In this document: in pieces, positions 33,152 to 42,868 of the stretch
Numbering within the stretch: the first letter of the stretch is position 1
How the letters are laid out: each line of letters starts with the position of its first letter
DNA from: Oikopleura dioica
Taxonomy: Eukaryota > Chordata > Appendicularia > Copelata > Oikopleuridae
Reading direction: 5' to 3'
Assembly: GCA_907165135.1 (NCBI GenBank)
Contig: OU015566.1
Location: forward strand, 4,032,501-4,096,500
Length of the DNA stretch: 64,000 nt
Notes under the pieces: generated by a model
Databases searched by the model: none
Told to the model about the DNA's origin: nothing
The model's input: only the letters and a program-made list of their open reading frames with translations
Made by a program: the position numbers and the translations under genes

Positions 33152-34614
33152 TTAATATGATTCTCTTTTTATGTGGTTACTTTTGCTCGACTTTAAATGT
33201 TTAAGAATTCTATGACTCCTTCCTGAACGGGCGTTGTACGAGTCTTCGTACAGATCTGGTTCTGAGACGCTGTCTGCCTCTTCGTTGTTGGCCGAGTCTT
33301 GTGCTGGAGCAGGGTCTGGTTGCTGAGTCTGAGTCGAAACTGAGGAAGTTGGATTCTCCGTCTGAGTCGCCGAGTCTGCCGAGTCTGAATCTTTTGGCTG
33401 AAAGAGGGTTTTGAATTGGCTTTTTAATGGATTTTTGATAATTTTGGATTCTTTGAAATCAGGACTGATTCTATTTTTTGAATTGGCCTAAGTGAGTCAA
33501 AATAGAAAGGCCAAGAGCTCATCCACCCTTTCTTATGTGGATTTGTTTTATGGTGCGTCATTTTTTCTATTAATTTTTATTCGAGTTTTAATTCCAATTT
33601 TTATTTTAAATGAATCTCTTTTTTTTTCTTTGAGATTCTTTCAGCCTTTCCTTGGGTGGTTTGGGATTCCTGGCATTTTGCCTGCTGCGCTTCCACCGGG
33701 TGAGTCTGAGTCATTCCGTCTCGTCGCGACGTCCAGCCGATGGTCCTTGAATCGCGTCTTGCCAGCGTAGCTGCAATGTCTTTGGGGACTCCATCGCTGA
33801 CGTACTCGTTTCGTCTTTGCTTCTTCCAGCTACGCAGAGAGTCTTTGCCATCTTTGGGGAGTCGATCTTGGCGGAGGAGAAAGTCCGCTCTTGACTTTTG
33901 AAAGGGTTTTTTAAAGTTGTAAGGCTCGACTTAATGTGTAGAGTTTTAATTTGACCCTTTTCCTTGAGAGCTGAGACTCTTTCTTGATACGCTGGGAGTC
34001 TTCCTTCCGGGATCACGAGTGACTCCTCAATGTAGACGATGTTGAGGAGCGGGTGGACGTCCATGGCGGCTTTGGCGGCGTTGAGGCAGCCGTAGAAGAG
34101 ACTCTGGTCTGACTGGGCTCGGTCGTCCTCGGCGATTTTCTGGTTTTCTTCGCGCACGAGCTCGGAGAGGACTCGGGAGATGTCGTTGATGGATTTCTGC
34201 CAGCCATCGAGGGACATCTGAGCGTTGGGGTCGGTGAGTCCTTTAATGAGGGTCAGAATTTTAATAGAAGCCGATTCTAAGGCTTGAGAGTCTGTTATGA
34301 AAATTGTTCTTCAATATTTAAAAAATTTTCTTTTTTTTTAAGTTTCTTTTTCTTTTTATTTTCTGACCCATTCCTTCGACCATTTGCTCGAGAAGATTTT
34401 TGAATCTGTCTCCAATCTTCAGTCTGAGTCGAATGAGCATTCGTCCCTTCGATTCCTGCGGGAACTGAGTCACCGGGTCCATCTTGATCGCCGATTTGAT
34501 CTTCCTCCAGTAGTCTGGCTCGTCGATCGGGTTTTTGGTGATTCCGGCTTCCTCTCGGAGTCTTTCGAGCTCTTCAGCGTCGTGAATCTGTGCGTCTTGT
34601 GCGTCTCGGGTCAT
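33152..34614 (-). CDS. Retroelement spliced gene 2, unknown function
   Basis: Starts at ATG 34614, just after a splice-acceptor-like TTTCTTCAG. Exon a (34614-34368) joins exon b (from 34291) in frame across a 76-bp GT-AG intron. Later exons run through a Ser/Asp-rich low-complexity segment (repeated DS and TQT motifs, about 33390-33240) to a stop at 33152. The middle (QKSINDISRVLSELVREEN) is helical. The junctions between 33960 and 33390 are ambiguous: two frames are protein-like and a G*-AG intron may be used. Function unknown. Confidence 0.4.
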
Positions 34615-34838
34615 TTCTAGAGTCTGAAGAAACGCCTTTGTTAGCAAAGAATCGAAATTTTGGTTTTGGCTAGTTTTGTTTGGAGGAGCGCAAGGAAAAT
34701 TTGAAAAGAAAGAGCGAAATTTTAAAAAGAAGCACGAGAAAAAGAGTCTAAATTAAGATCCGGAAGGGAAGAATCTTTTTTTTTTTTGATTCTCTGGTTT
34801 CGACGCGTCTGATTCTAGCGGAATCCAGTGGTTTTTCT

Positions 34839-34848
34839 CTTTATAAAG
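34839..34848 (-). promoter_or_regulatory. Candidate TATA box inside the retroelement
   Basis: CTTTATAAAG lies in the 787-bp gap between the ORF1 stop and the next ATG (34614), the longest non-coding gap in the element. It could start a second transcript covering the downstream genes. The match is to the TATA consensus only; no initiator was identified. Confidence 0.3.
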
Positions 34849-35401
34849 GGCTCTGGGTGATTCTCTTTTTGTTGGAGAAGAAATGAAGCTGATTTAGGCA
34901 ATTTTCGCTTGAGCCCTGGCTTATCCTGGCTCGTTTTGGTGCTCCGCCAATCAGCGCGCTCTATTTCGTGAGTCAACTTTGCAACTTTCCCACGGTCTCC
35001 AATTTGGATTTTATGCTATTTTGATTCAAATCTTTAGATTCTTGAGACCATTTCCTGATTCTTGTGCTCTTTCGGATCTTTTTTGTGGAGATTGGTGGTG
35101 GAGGTGGTGCGCAATTCGAGGAAAAAGTGTTTTTCTCTCGTAAGACTCTTTTTCTGTGATTTTTGCTAATTGAAAGTGAAGTAGATTCTTTTTGCGTGAG
35201 AATTTATCAGATTTAGCGAGTCTTTTCCTGAGGTTGAAGATTCTTGAGCTTGTTTGCGGCAGAAAAGGGGGGGTTTTGGGCGATTTTTGAGTCTTTTCGA
35301 GGGCTCCGAGTCTCTTTTTTTTTCACTTTTTCTTTGGAAATTTCTGATTCTTTTGGGCCCTTTTCCTGACTGTATTTTGGTGAAGTTTTTGGAGTCGTTT
35401 T

Positions 35402-38356
35402 CTAGTCGCTTCCCGTGGCTTCAGCGACATTCAGACGAGCGAATCGTTCTTCGATGTTTTGGCGGTCTTGAGACCAGACGTTCGGGAAGAGATTCTCGAC
35501 TTTGGCTTCCTCTCCGTGGTCTAGGTCAAGATTCTCCGCTGCCTTGATTCCGTCGAGGATTATGTCCCTGATGTGGGTCGTGAACGGTGCGTCTGGGGCT
35601 AGAATGTGGGTTTTGGCCGTCACATTCTCCCAGGTTGTTCGATTGGCTCTTATTTTGAGCTTGTCTATTTTCGAGACTGCTCGGTTTTTAGCGTCGAAGC
35701 CGTTGCAGCATCTGACCATGGTTTCCGCCACCCTGGGGTGTGCCCAACACGGGGTAAATGCAGATTCGTAGTCCCCATCGCAGGCCATTTGGAAGATTTC
35801 CCAGAGTCCCGAGATTCTTGGGTTTTTGTCCCCTTGGAGTGTTCGATGAAGATTCTTCGTTGGGCCCTGGGTGACGAATTTAACGTAGGGTGCCGACCAG
35901 GTGACGAGAGCTTCTCTGAGTTTTTTGGCGTCTTTTTGTGAAGGGAGAATCAGCACTGTGTTTTTCTGGCATGTGAGTTCGCTGATAATTTTCGCCACTT
36001 CCATCCATTTGTCTCCAGATTTTTTGGAGATAGAATCCGCCAGTCTCGGGAGATGTTGATTCTTTCTGGTTGAGGTGTTCCCAACTACGAAAGCGTCGAA
36101 TTTTCCTCCGCATCTTTCTAGCCCTGCGTGGTAGATGACTATTCCAGCTGCTCCCGGATTCTCGAATCGTGGTCTTTTTAAGACTCTTCCGAACTTCCGG
36201 AGGCTTTCGCTGAGGTTCGCTGCTGTGTCGTTTTCTCCCTGAAAAAGGATTGCCGTGGATTTCCAAGCGTTTACGAGAGAGTCGAATCCTTCGATTACGC
36301 TGGTCTGGATTCTCTGGATGAGGTCTTCGCCAGCGTCCTTTAGCATAGTCGTTTTGAAAGATTCGGAGAGTTTGTAGAAGGTTTCTTGCCATTCCTCGCT
36401 GTCGATGGACATTTTTGTGCCCTGGGGGAGTCCTTTCTGTATGAAGCCGTTTGCGACTCGGCATTTCTCTGAGCAGTCTGGTTGGCGAGATTCTTTGAGT
36501 TCTTGGAATCCTTGATGTGTTTTACACCAAGTCGTGCTCGCTTCCGCTTCCCCACACATTGGCCATTCGCACGATCTTTCTCTCTTTTCTGGTTGTTCTC
36601 GAAGGAATCTGAGTCTCGTGACTCCCGTGACTTCTTCTCTTTTCTGCATCCAGGTGTCGATGAAGTTGTCCAGAGTCTTGTTCGGGCTGAATCTTTTGCC
36701 ATTTGCCCAGTTCCAGCCAGTTGATAAGATTCCGAGGTTATGCTCAAGTGAGCGCAAGTGAGAATGGGCTTTTGTGTCTCTTACAACCTTGGCGATGATT
36801 TCCAGGATGATCTTCTGAGTTCGAAAGGGGCGGTTGACTCCGACTAAGCAGGCTCCTGAGGCGTAGAAGTTTCTTGTTGGCTTCTGGAACGCCGAGATGC
36901 ATTCTTTGACGTTTTGGGTGGTCCAAGGTTTGGAGGCTAGCTTCTCGAGCGCCTCTGATTCTAACGGCGTGAGCGCTGGGTGGGCTGCAAGGGAGAGGAG
37001 GGATTTCGCTTTGATAAAATCAGAGTCCTCGCCGTAGTTGAAAACCCATATTTGAGGTACGACTTTGTAAGGAATCCACAGGATCCAGTGGGAATCCCCT
37101 TTTCCAACTTCTTTGACTCTAACCGTGGTATTAATCGGGTTAACTTTTTTCGCCGCTGACTCCAGCCACTTTTTGAGGGACCGGGAATCCTTGAGTTCGC
37201 TCCAGTCCACGTGCCATTGGGTGGGCATTTCCTTGCAGCTTCCGTCTTGACCAATGACTGAGTCTTGGATGAGCTGTTTTTGCACCAGGTGGAGCAGCAG
37301 TGGTGAGAGAATCTTTGTTAAGGGAGTCGGATTCGGAATGGGTGAGTCTTCCGATGCATATTCGCCGATTATGTCGATGATCCATGCGTTCACATTCGCC
37401 GGTTTTTTGTTCGCCCATTGGGTATCCTCGTTTGCTTTGAGTTCTAGCCAGGCATTTTTCTGATGGCAAATCTCATGCCAGTCGCTGTGGAGAGACTTCA
37501 GCATCTTGAGCGAGTCCAGTAGTTCTTCTGGCGTAATAAAAGCATCTGACCTTGGCATTGCGTCGAAAATCGTTTCAAGACCTTTCTTTATGAGTCTTCG
37601 GAGCCAATTGTCGTCCGTGAAGCTTGGGCGTTCGTAATTTGCCTGGGTCTTGATTTTGCTCTCACCGATTACTCGGAGGCACACGAAATGCCAGAATCCC
37701 TCGTTCAGGATATCTTGATTTTCTAGGTCTTCCCACTCGCGGAACCAATCTTGGCTCTTGATTTTTGCCCATTTGTTGAGCTCCTCCGAGATGTTGTTCG
37801 GAAAGAGTCTGCTTTTCTCCATCGCGCTTTGGGATTCCGAGTTACGCTGAGAGTCTAGCCTCCTGGCCACGATTCTTATTGGTCCTTTTTCTATTTTCAG
37901 GGCTTCGAGTAGATTGGAGATGGTTTCGCATTCGTCCAGCTTGACGCTTGGGTCCTCAGTCGTGCCCGCTGAGTCTGCTTTTAGAAGCTTCGTGGGGCTC
38001 TCCATTGGCTTAAATGGATATGGCTTTGATTCGAGTTGCCAAGAATCCGCGAGGTCGGTTTCTGCTTCTGCAATTTCGTCTGCGATGATGGAGAGTATGA
38101 AACCAGGCTCGTTGCTCCTGTGAGCGACCCAGAGTGATTCTTTTCCTGATGGCGCCGTGAAAATGATCTGGGCCCACGAGGAGAGCTCTGCGAAATTGAA
38201 TCTCGCTTTTGAGGGAGTCTGCAGATCGAACATCAGCCTGTGATTCGAGAGAGGCTCGTTTGCATCCGAGGGGACATAAAGTCTGACGAGTCTCGTGGCA
38301 ATCTTTTGCTCCGCCATTGCAGTGCGAGAAATTCTTCTCCAATTTATCTGACTCAT
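35402..38356 (-). CDS. Retroelement ORF1, 984 residues, unknown
   Basis: One uninterrupted exon from ATG to stop, the largest ORF in the window. The protein is soluble, rich in Trp and charged residues, and helical in pattern. A candidate zinc-binding cluster C-x4-C-x9-C-x2-H lies at residues 596-614 (CEWPMC...CKTH), with further cysteines just after. No polymerase, protease, helicase or methyltransferase motif was recognised. Its 5'-most position is where Gag normally sits in this class, but it is larger than most Gag proteins and the element already has a Gag-like gene near its 3' end. An internal Met at residue 14 begins MAEQ, as does the Gag-like protein, so initiation there is possible. 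Confidence 0.7.
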   Translation of the reverse strand: MSQINWRRISRTAMAEQKIATRLVRLYVPSDANEPLSNHRLMFDLQTPSKARFNFAELSSWAQIIFTAPSGKESLWVAHRSNEPGFILSIIADEIAEAETDLADSWQLESKPYPFKPMESPTKLLKADSAGTTEDPSVKLDECETISNLLEALKIEKGPIRIVARRLDSQRNSESQSAMEKSRLFPNNISEELNKWAKIKSQDWFREWEDLENQDILNEGFWHFVCLRVIGESKIKTQANYERPSFTDDNWLRRLIKKGLETIFDAMPRSDAFITPEELLDSLKMLKSLHSDWHEICHQKNAWLELKANEDTQWANKKPANVNAWIIDIIGEYASEDSPIPNPTPLTKILSPLLLHLVQKQLIQDSVIGQDGSCKEMPTQWHVDWSELKDSRSLKKWLESAAKKVNPINTTVRVKEVGKGDSHWILWIPYKVVPQIWVFNYGEDSDFIKAKSLLSLAAHPALTPLESEALEKLASKPWTTQNVKECISAFQKPTRNFYASGACLVGVNRPFRTQKIILEIIAKVVRDTKAHSHLRSLEHNLGILSTGWNWANGKRFSPNKTLDNFIDTWMQKREEVTGVTRLRFLREQPEKRERSCEWPMCGEAEASTTWCKTHQGFQELKESRQPDCSEKCRVANGFIQKGLPQGTKMSIDSEEWQETFYKLSESFKTTMLKDAGEDLIQRIQTSVIEGFDSLVNAWKSTAILFQGENDTAANLSESLRKFGRVLKRPRFENPGAAGIVIYHAGLERCGGKFDAFVVGNTSTRKNQHLPRLADSISKKSGDKWMEVAKIISELTCQKNTVLILPSQKDAKKLREALVTWSAPYVKFVTQGPTKNLHRTLQGDKNPRISGLWEIFQMACDGDYESAFTPCWAHPRVAETMVRCCNGFDAKNRAVSKIDKLKIRANRTTWENVTAKTHILAPDAPFTTHIRDIILDGIKAAENLDLDHGEEAKVENLFPNVWSQDRQNIEERFARLNVAEATGSD

Positions 38357-38842
38357 TAAGAGCAGAGTGTTTCTTTAAATGGATCAAAACCTATCCTAAA
38401 TTTGGAAGGTGTTCGGGGTAGCCCGTTCCTAAAAGATTCTGAGGAGAAGAGATCCTTTCCTGGAGATTTCCTCATTGAGGGTTTGGAGTCTTCTTTGGGA
38501 GTTCTCGATTGGGCGTGTTGGATCCGAGTCCAAAGCCACTCCCCATTTGGGGCCGAATTCCAGAGCTGCCTTGACGAAGGCCTCCTCGATCATGTCTAAA
38601 TGAGAGGGTCAGCAAGTCTAGGGCTTCGAGGAAGAAACAGGAATTCCGAATTTCTAAGAAGAGGGTTTCTCTGAATCTAAGAAGCCTGAAGCTGATTGGC
38701 TCGGCTCGGCGCGCCGCTGCGGCCGCTTACTGAGTAAGAATCCCAGAGCCTTCGAGGCGTAATTGCCTGAGGCTGAATGATTTTATAGTCCGTGGACTTT
38801 TAGAGGTGAAATAAGCAGGTAGCATCGATTGATGGTCTACCT

Positions 38843-39108
38843 AGAGTCTTTTTGATTCAGCTAGGAGTCTTATTGGTAATGCTTCTGCTGAGAAATAGGC
38901 TCTATTTAAAATTCCTCGTTTTAGGTTTTAGCTGTAGGCTAAGAACCTTTCGAATGAACCTGCGTGATTCCGGGGCACCCGCTCGAAACCAGGTGCTCTC
39001 GGGCGCCTTTGACACCTTCCGCCGCCTCCTGGGAATCCCTGCCTCTGGTTACTAGGCTTCCTGCCGCGTTCTATTTCTAGCGGGCTGCTAATCCCTTGTC
39101 CTAGATTC
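38843..39108 (-). repeat. 5' terminal repeat A1 of YR element
   Basis: The 266-bp partner of 24556-24821. It is the first sequence of the element on the minus strand and is followed by a leader of about 490 bp before the ORF1 ATG. Host DNA resumes at 39109 with no direct duplication of the left flank, as expected for YR integration. Confidence 0.85.
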
Positions 39109-40857
39109 TTCTTTTATTATTTGAAATTCCCAAGGTTCGTTTCTGTTTTCAAATATTTTCAAAATATTTTTGTAACACAGTTCAAAGCGGTTCTTGCTCT
39201 AGTCATCCGTCATTCTTTGGTTCTCGAACGGATTAGGCTCGCAGCTGCGCGGCAAGGTAATGAATTCATAAAAATTTCTTAATCAAAGGTGTGCAAATTC
39301 GAGAACACCTCTTCTTATCCTACAATTTACTTATCAATCAAAATTTCTCAACCAAAGGTGTACGAACTCGAGAAGGCAATTATTTATTATATCACGATGA
39401 GGAAAAGATCAGATGTTCTTACAGTGAATCGACCTGCTCGATTGAGTTTTTTAAATGTTTGACTAAGAATTAATGATTAAGGACCCCCCCCCCTCCGACA
39501 GCTTTTTTCGAAAAATCAAATTTTGGAATTTTAAAATTTTGACCCAGGAAATTGGTTCTACGGGTCAAAAAACGATTTTAAGTCTTCATTTTTCGGGGTC
39601 TATCTCGACTCTTTCACCACAAAAATCGCATTTGAAAATTGGACTTTTCGCCGAAAATTGACGAATTCGCCCTAATTTTGTCAAAAATATCGATTTTTCT
39701 TTGTCAAAAATACCTCTTATCAAGTTTTTGAAGCAAGCTTAACCTGAGGACGCATTAACAACCAAAAATATGGCGTTTTTAAAAATTTCAGTTTTTGGAC
39801 GAAAACGCTGACGGGGTAGATCCGATTTTTTCATTAAAATTTTCGATTTTTTGACGAAAATTGTTGACAGGGGTGTCCTTAATTCAGTTTTATGAAATGT
39901 TTGTCTGAGAATTAAAGACCAAAAAATATCCAATGGTCCAAAAATTTTTGTTTCCTCTCAATTTTTTTAAATATTTACGAAAAGTTGCGTCTGAGTGTAA
40001 AACATTTTGAGATCTGCTGGGTGCAAGTAGTCGGTGTCTGATTTTGGCCTTGAGTGGCTTACTTGAAATTGTTTGCTTACCAGCTGCTTAGCCGAGCTGA
40101 GTAAAAACGCTGTTGATTCAGTACACGCTTTTCTGTACTTTCTCGAATTTAACAACTTCAAATTTCAAACATCTATCTATAGACGCTTCTTTCTTCCTTG
40201 ATTTCAGAGAGAAAAAATTGATGACCGTGAAGAAAAGATCTCCATTTTTGAGATTCGAAAGTGGCTCTTAAATTTTGTCTTCAAGATGCATTTTAAAACA
40301 CTTCTTCTCAAGAAAAATTTGATCCCTGTAATTAAACATTCAAAAAAAGATTCCAGAACGTGAGCCGGCTAAAATGGAATTGAATTTGAATTAAATTTAA
40401 GTATGAATTTAATTTGAGTATGAACATTTAATCATCAGGGGGTTAAAGAGTTTACACTTCATGTATTTTCAAAATCATAAAAACAAAATGATCAATTTCA
40501 AAGGATAAGTTGTAAACATTATGTTTCTTTGATACTTTTTGAAGATGCTCGATTCTGTAATTCTTATTTTACTTTGAATAAGCTTTGACGCGCTTTCAGA
40601 TTTAAAAATTTGATTATTGCCAACGTTACACTTCCAATTTGACTGATTTATCAACCGTTAAATTTAAGAACTGAGAGGACCCTCAATAAAACTCAACCGT
40701 CAATTAAAAGAAACATAAACAATTATCAAGCGTCAACTTTTTTTTATCACGTGTTCACTTGAAAAATCAAGCACCAAAAAGTTCAATTTTATAATTTAAA
40801 AATCATTTTAAAAATGATATTTTTTTTGACAAAAGTACCAATTTTCTTGTCTCGGGA

Positions 40858-41105
40858 CTCTTTTCAGAAAACCTGAGTCAGGGTCCAAAAGAGCGAAAAA
40901 AAAGCCGCGTCGCGGCTTTTTTTTTAATAAAGCCGCGAACCGGCTTCGTAAATATCAATGTAATAATAATTATGATTAAAAATATCACAACGAAGAGTAT
41001 ATTTCTGGCTAAGCGGCTTTTCATTAAGGGTGTCAACATCGATTTTGGAAACCTTTTTGAACAGGATCGATGTTGACACCCTTAAGGGTAAGGCTCTTTT
41101 GGCCA
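40858..41105. mobile_element. Palindromic MITE containing a TTAA MITE
   Basis: The left end AAAACCTGAGTCAGGG with GCCGC/GCGGC hairpins belongs to the MULE-like family. The right end is degenerate. Inside it, 41024-41085 is a 62-bp element with perfect inverted ends TTAAGGGTGTCAACATCGAT and TTAA on both sides. Confidence 0.6.
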
Positions 41106-42868
41106 AAACTCAGGCTTTCTAGGAATCATGTGAAACCGCTGGGAAAAGAAAGTAAAATATCAAGTCAATCAAAATAACTCAAAATAAACAATATGTTTAT
41201 TGTGACAAAATGACCAGTCATATATTTTTATGTTCCCTTTTGTGAAAAAGCTGACCGGGTCATTTTTATGTAGCAAGAATGATTAGTATTAGTAAGGTCA
41301 TAAAGCGTTGTCAACAAAAAAAGTTGTATTTTCCTCTTTTTCCTCTGCATAATTTTCCCGCAGAATATAGCAATTATATCAAAGAAAGCGGGTCATAAAG
41401 AGCTTGTCAAAAATGATGCGAGTCATTTTTCAAAAAGGCAGTCCGAGAAATATGCTTTCAGATGCATTTGGCTGGATTTTCAGAAGAGCGAGATTTTTTA
41501 AAGAACAAATTACTTATTTTTTATTTGTTGGTGTTGTCCTGCTTTTTCTATCGAAAAAAGGTTAGCTAAAAAATGATGAAAAATTTTTGAAAACCTTGTT
41601 GATTTTTTTTAGGATCCCCCGCCGACTTTGGCAATTTTTCTGACTTTTTTTCTAAAAATTTTTCTAAAACAAGGGTGTCAGTGTTAAATGGCTGCTGGAA
41701 ACATAAGTTTGACGATTGTAAGTCCATAAATTAAGGGTATCCCCAAGCTTATTTATTTTTGTTCTAGAACTCCTCCTTAGCTACATTTTCATACAAAAAT
41801 CTTTCGGGTCACTAAGGGTATACATGGAGAAAACGTTGTTTGAAATTTTCGAAAAATTTCTCTGGGGTATCCTTATTCCTTACCCTTAAATAAGTCGCTT
41901 TTTTCTTTTGTCAAAAAGACATAAGTTATTGTGGTAAAATGTAACCGTGCCAATTTAATGTCTTGACTTCGACCCCGGATACTAAAATTTATAGCTGCTC
42001 TCGTATTAAATCTATAAAACACTAATCCGATCGTAGGAAATAAGAGTCAAATAACATTTTTAAAACATAATTGTTCATCTTAAAATGTATCTGAAATGTG
42101 GTTTTTATCGAAATCCGAGATTTAATAGAGACCTTGTTTTGATTTTTACTTGCTTGGGTGTTATTCATTTACTAATAAAAGGTACGAATGAAGATTAATT
42201 ATCAAAAATTCACAAAAAATTATTTTTCTTTCTTTTTACTTCATTTCGAAAATATTGTTTAGAGCGCAATTTCGCAGCTTTTCATGTAAAATCTTTATCA
42301 AACGTGATATTTCATTTTGTATAACACGCTCTTATCCCCCTAAATCTCTCTTTCTTTGTCTAACCGGTTCACCTTATCTGCCCTTCTCAAGTTTTACCTT
42401 CGCGCTCCAACAAGGTGGAGTCAGAGAGCGTCGGTTTTCTCCGCCATTTTTCGCCGTTTTTGTTGTTTTCCTTAAGGCGCTCCTCTCTCTTCTGAAAACA
42501 AAAATCTATACTTCAGCTTATTGTCAGCTTTTTTGATCAATTTCTTCCCACGGGAAATCGCGAAAATCGTAATCCGGCAATTTTGCATTTTCCGACAAAA
42601 AATAGAGAAAAAGCTGGCAAATGAAAAGCTGAAGAAAAAATAATTTTGATTTATGGTTAGAAGAAAATTTGTCGGAGAGAAAATGGGAATTGTCAGAAGA
42701 CGGCTTAGGTCGATTTTTTTATTCTGGAATGGATACAATTTTTGAGAATATAAATTTTGTGAAATTAAGGGTATCAGTTGATAATTTGTTGATGTTTCTT
42801 TCTTAGATCAAATAAGGGGAACCCAGTTGATAAATGAGTTTTTCTCAAACAGCCTAAAGAAGTCATAT

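Larger units (their letters stand above)
24385..39108 (-). mobile_element. Giant multigene tyrosine-recombinase retrotransposon (DIRS/Ngaro-like)
   Basis: A 14.7-kb element read on the minus strand. In order from its 5' end: 266-bp repeat A1 (39108-38843), a 984-residue ORF1, a small spliced gene, a coiled-coil ORF, a 149-residue ORF, an RT/RNase H gene, a coiled-coil RGG Gag-like gene, a tyrosine recombinase gene, then repeat B1 (24866-24821), A2 (24821-24556) and B2 (24430-24385). A1/A2 and B1/B2 pairs arranged as A1-genes-B1-A2-B2 are the split direct repeats of Ngaro-type YR elements. RT, RNase H and YR together support this class. It is well over twice the 5-7 kb usual for the class, and its genes contain introns. 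Confidence 0.85.

Noticed and set aside
24556-39108. Reading the 266-bp direct repeats as LTRs of a Gypsy/Copia element
   Set aside because: There is no aspartic protease or DDE integrase, no TG...CA ends and no target duplication. A tyrosine recombinase and B repeats are present.
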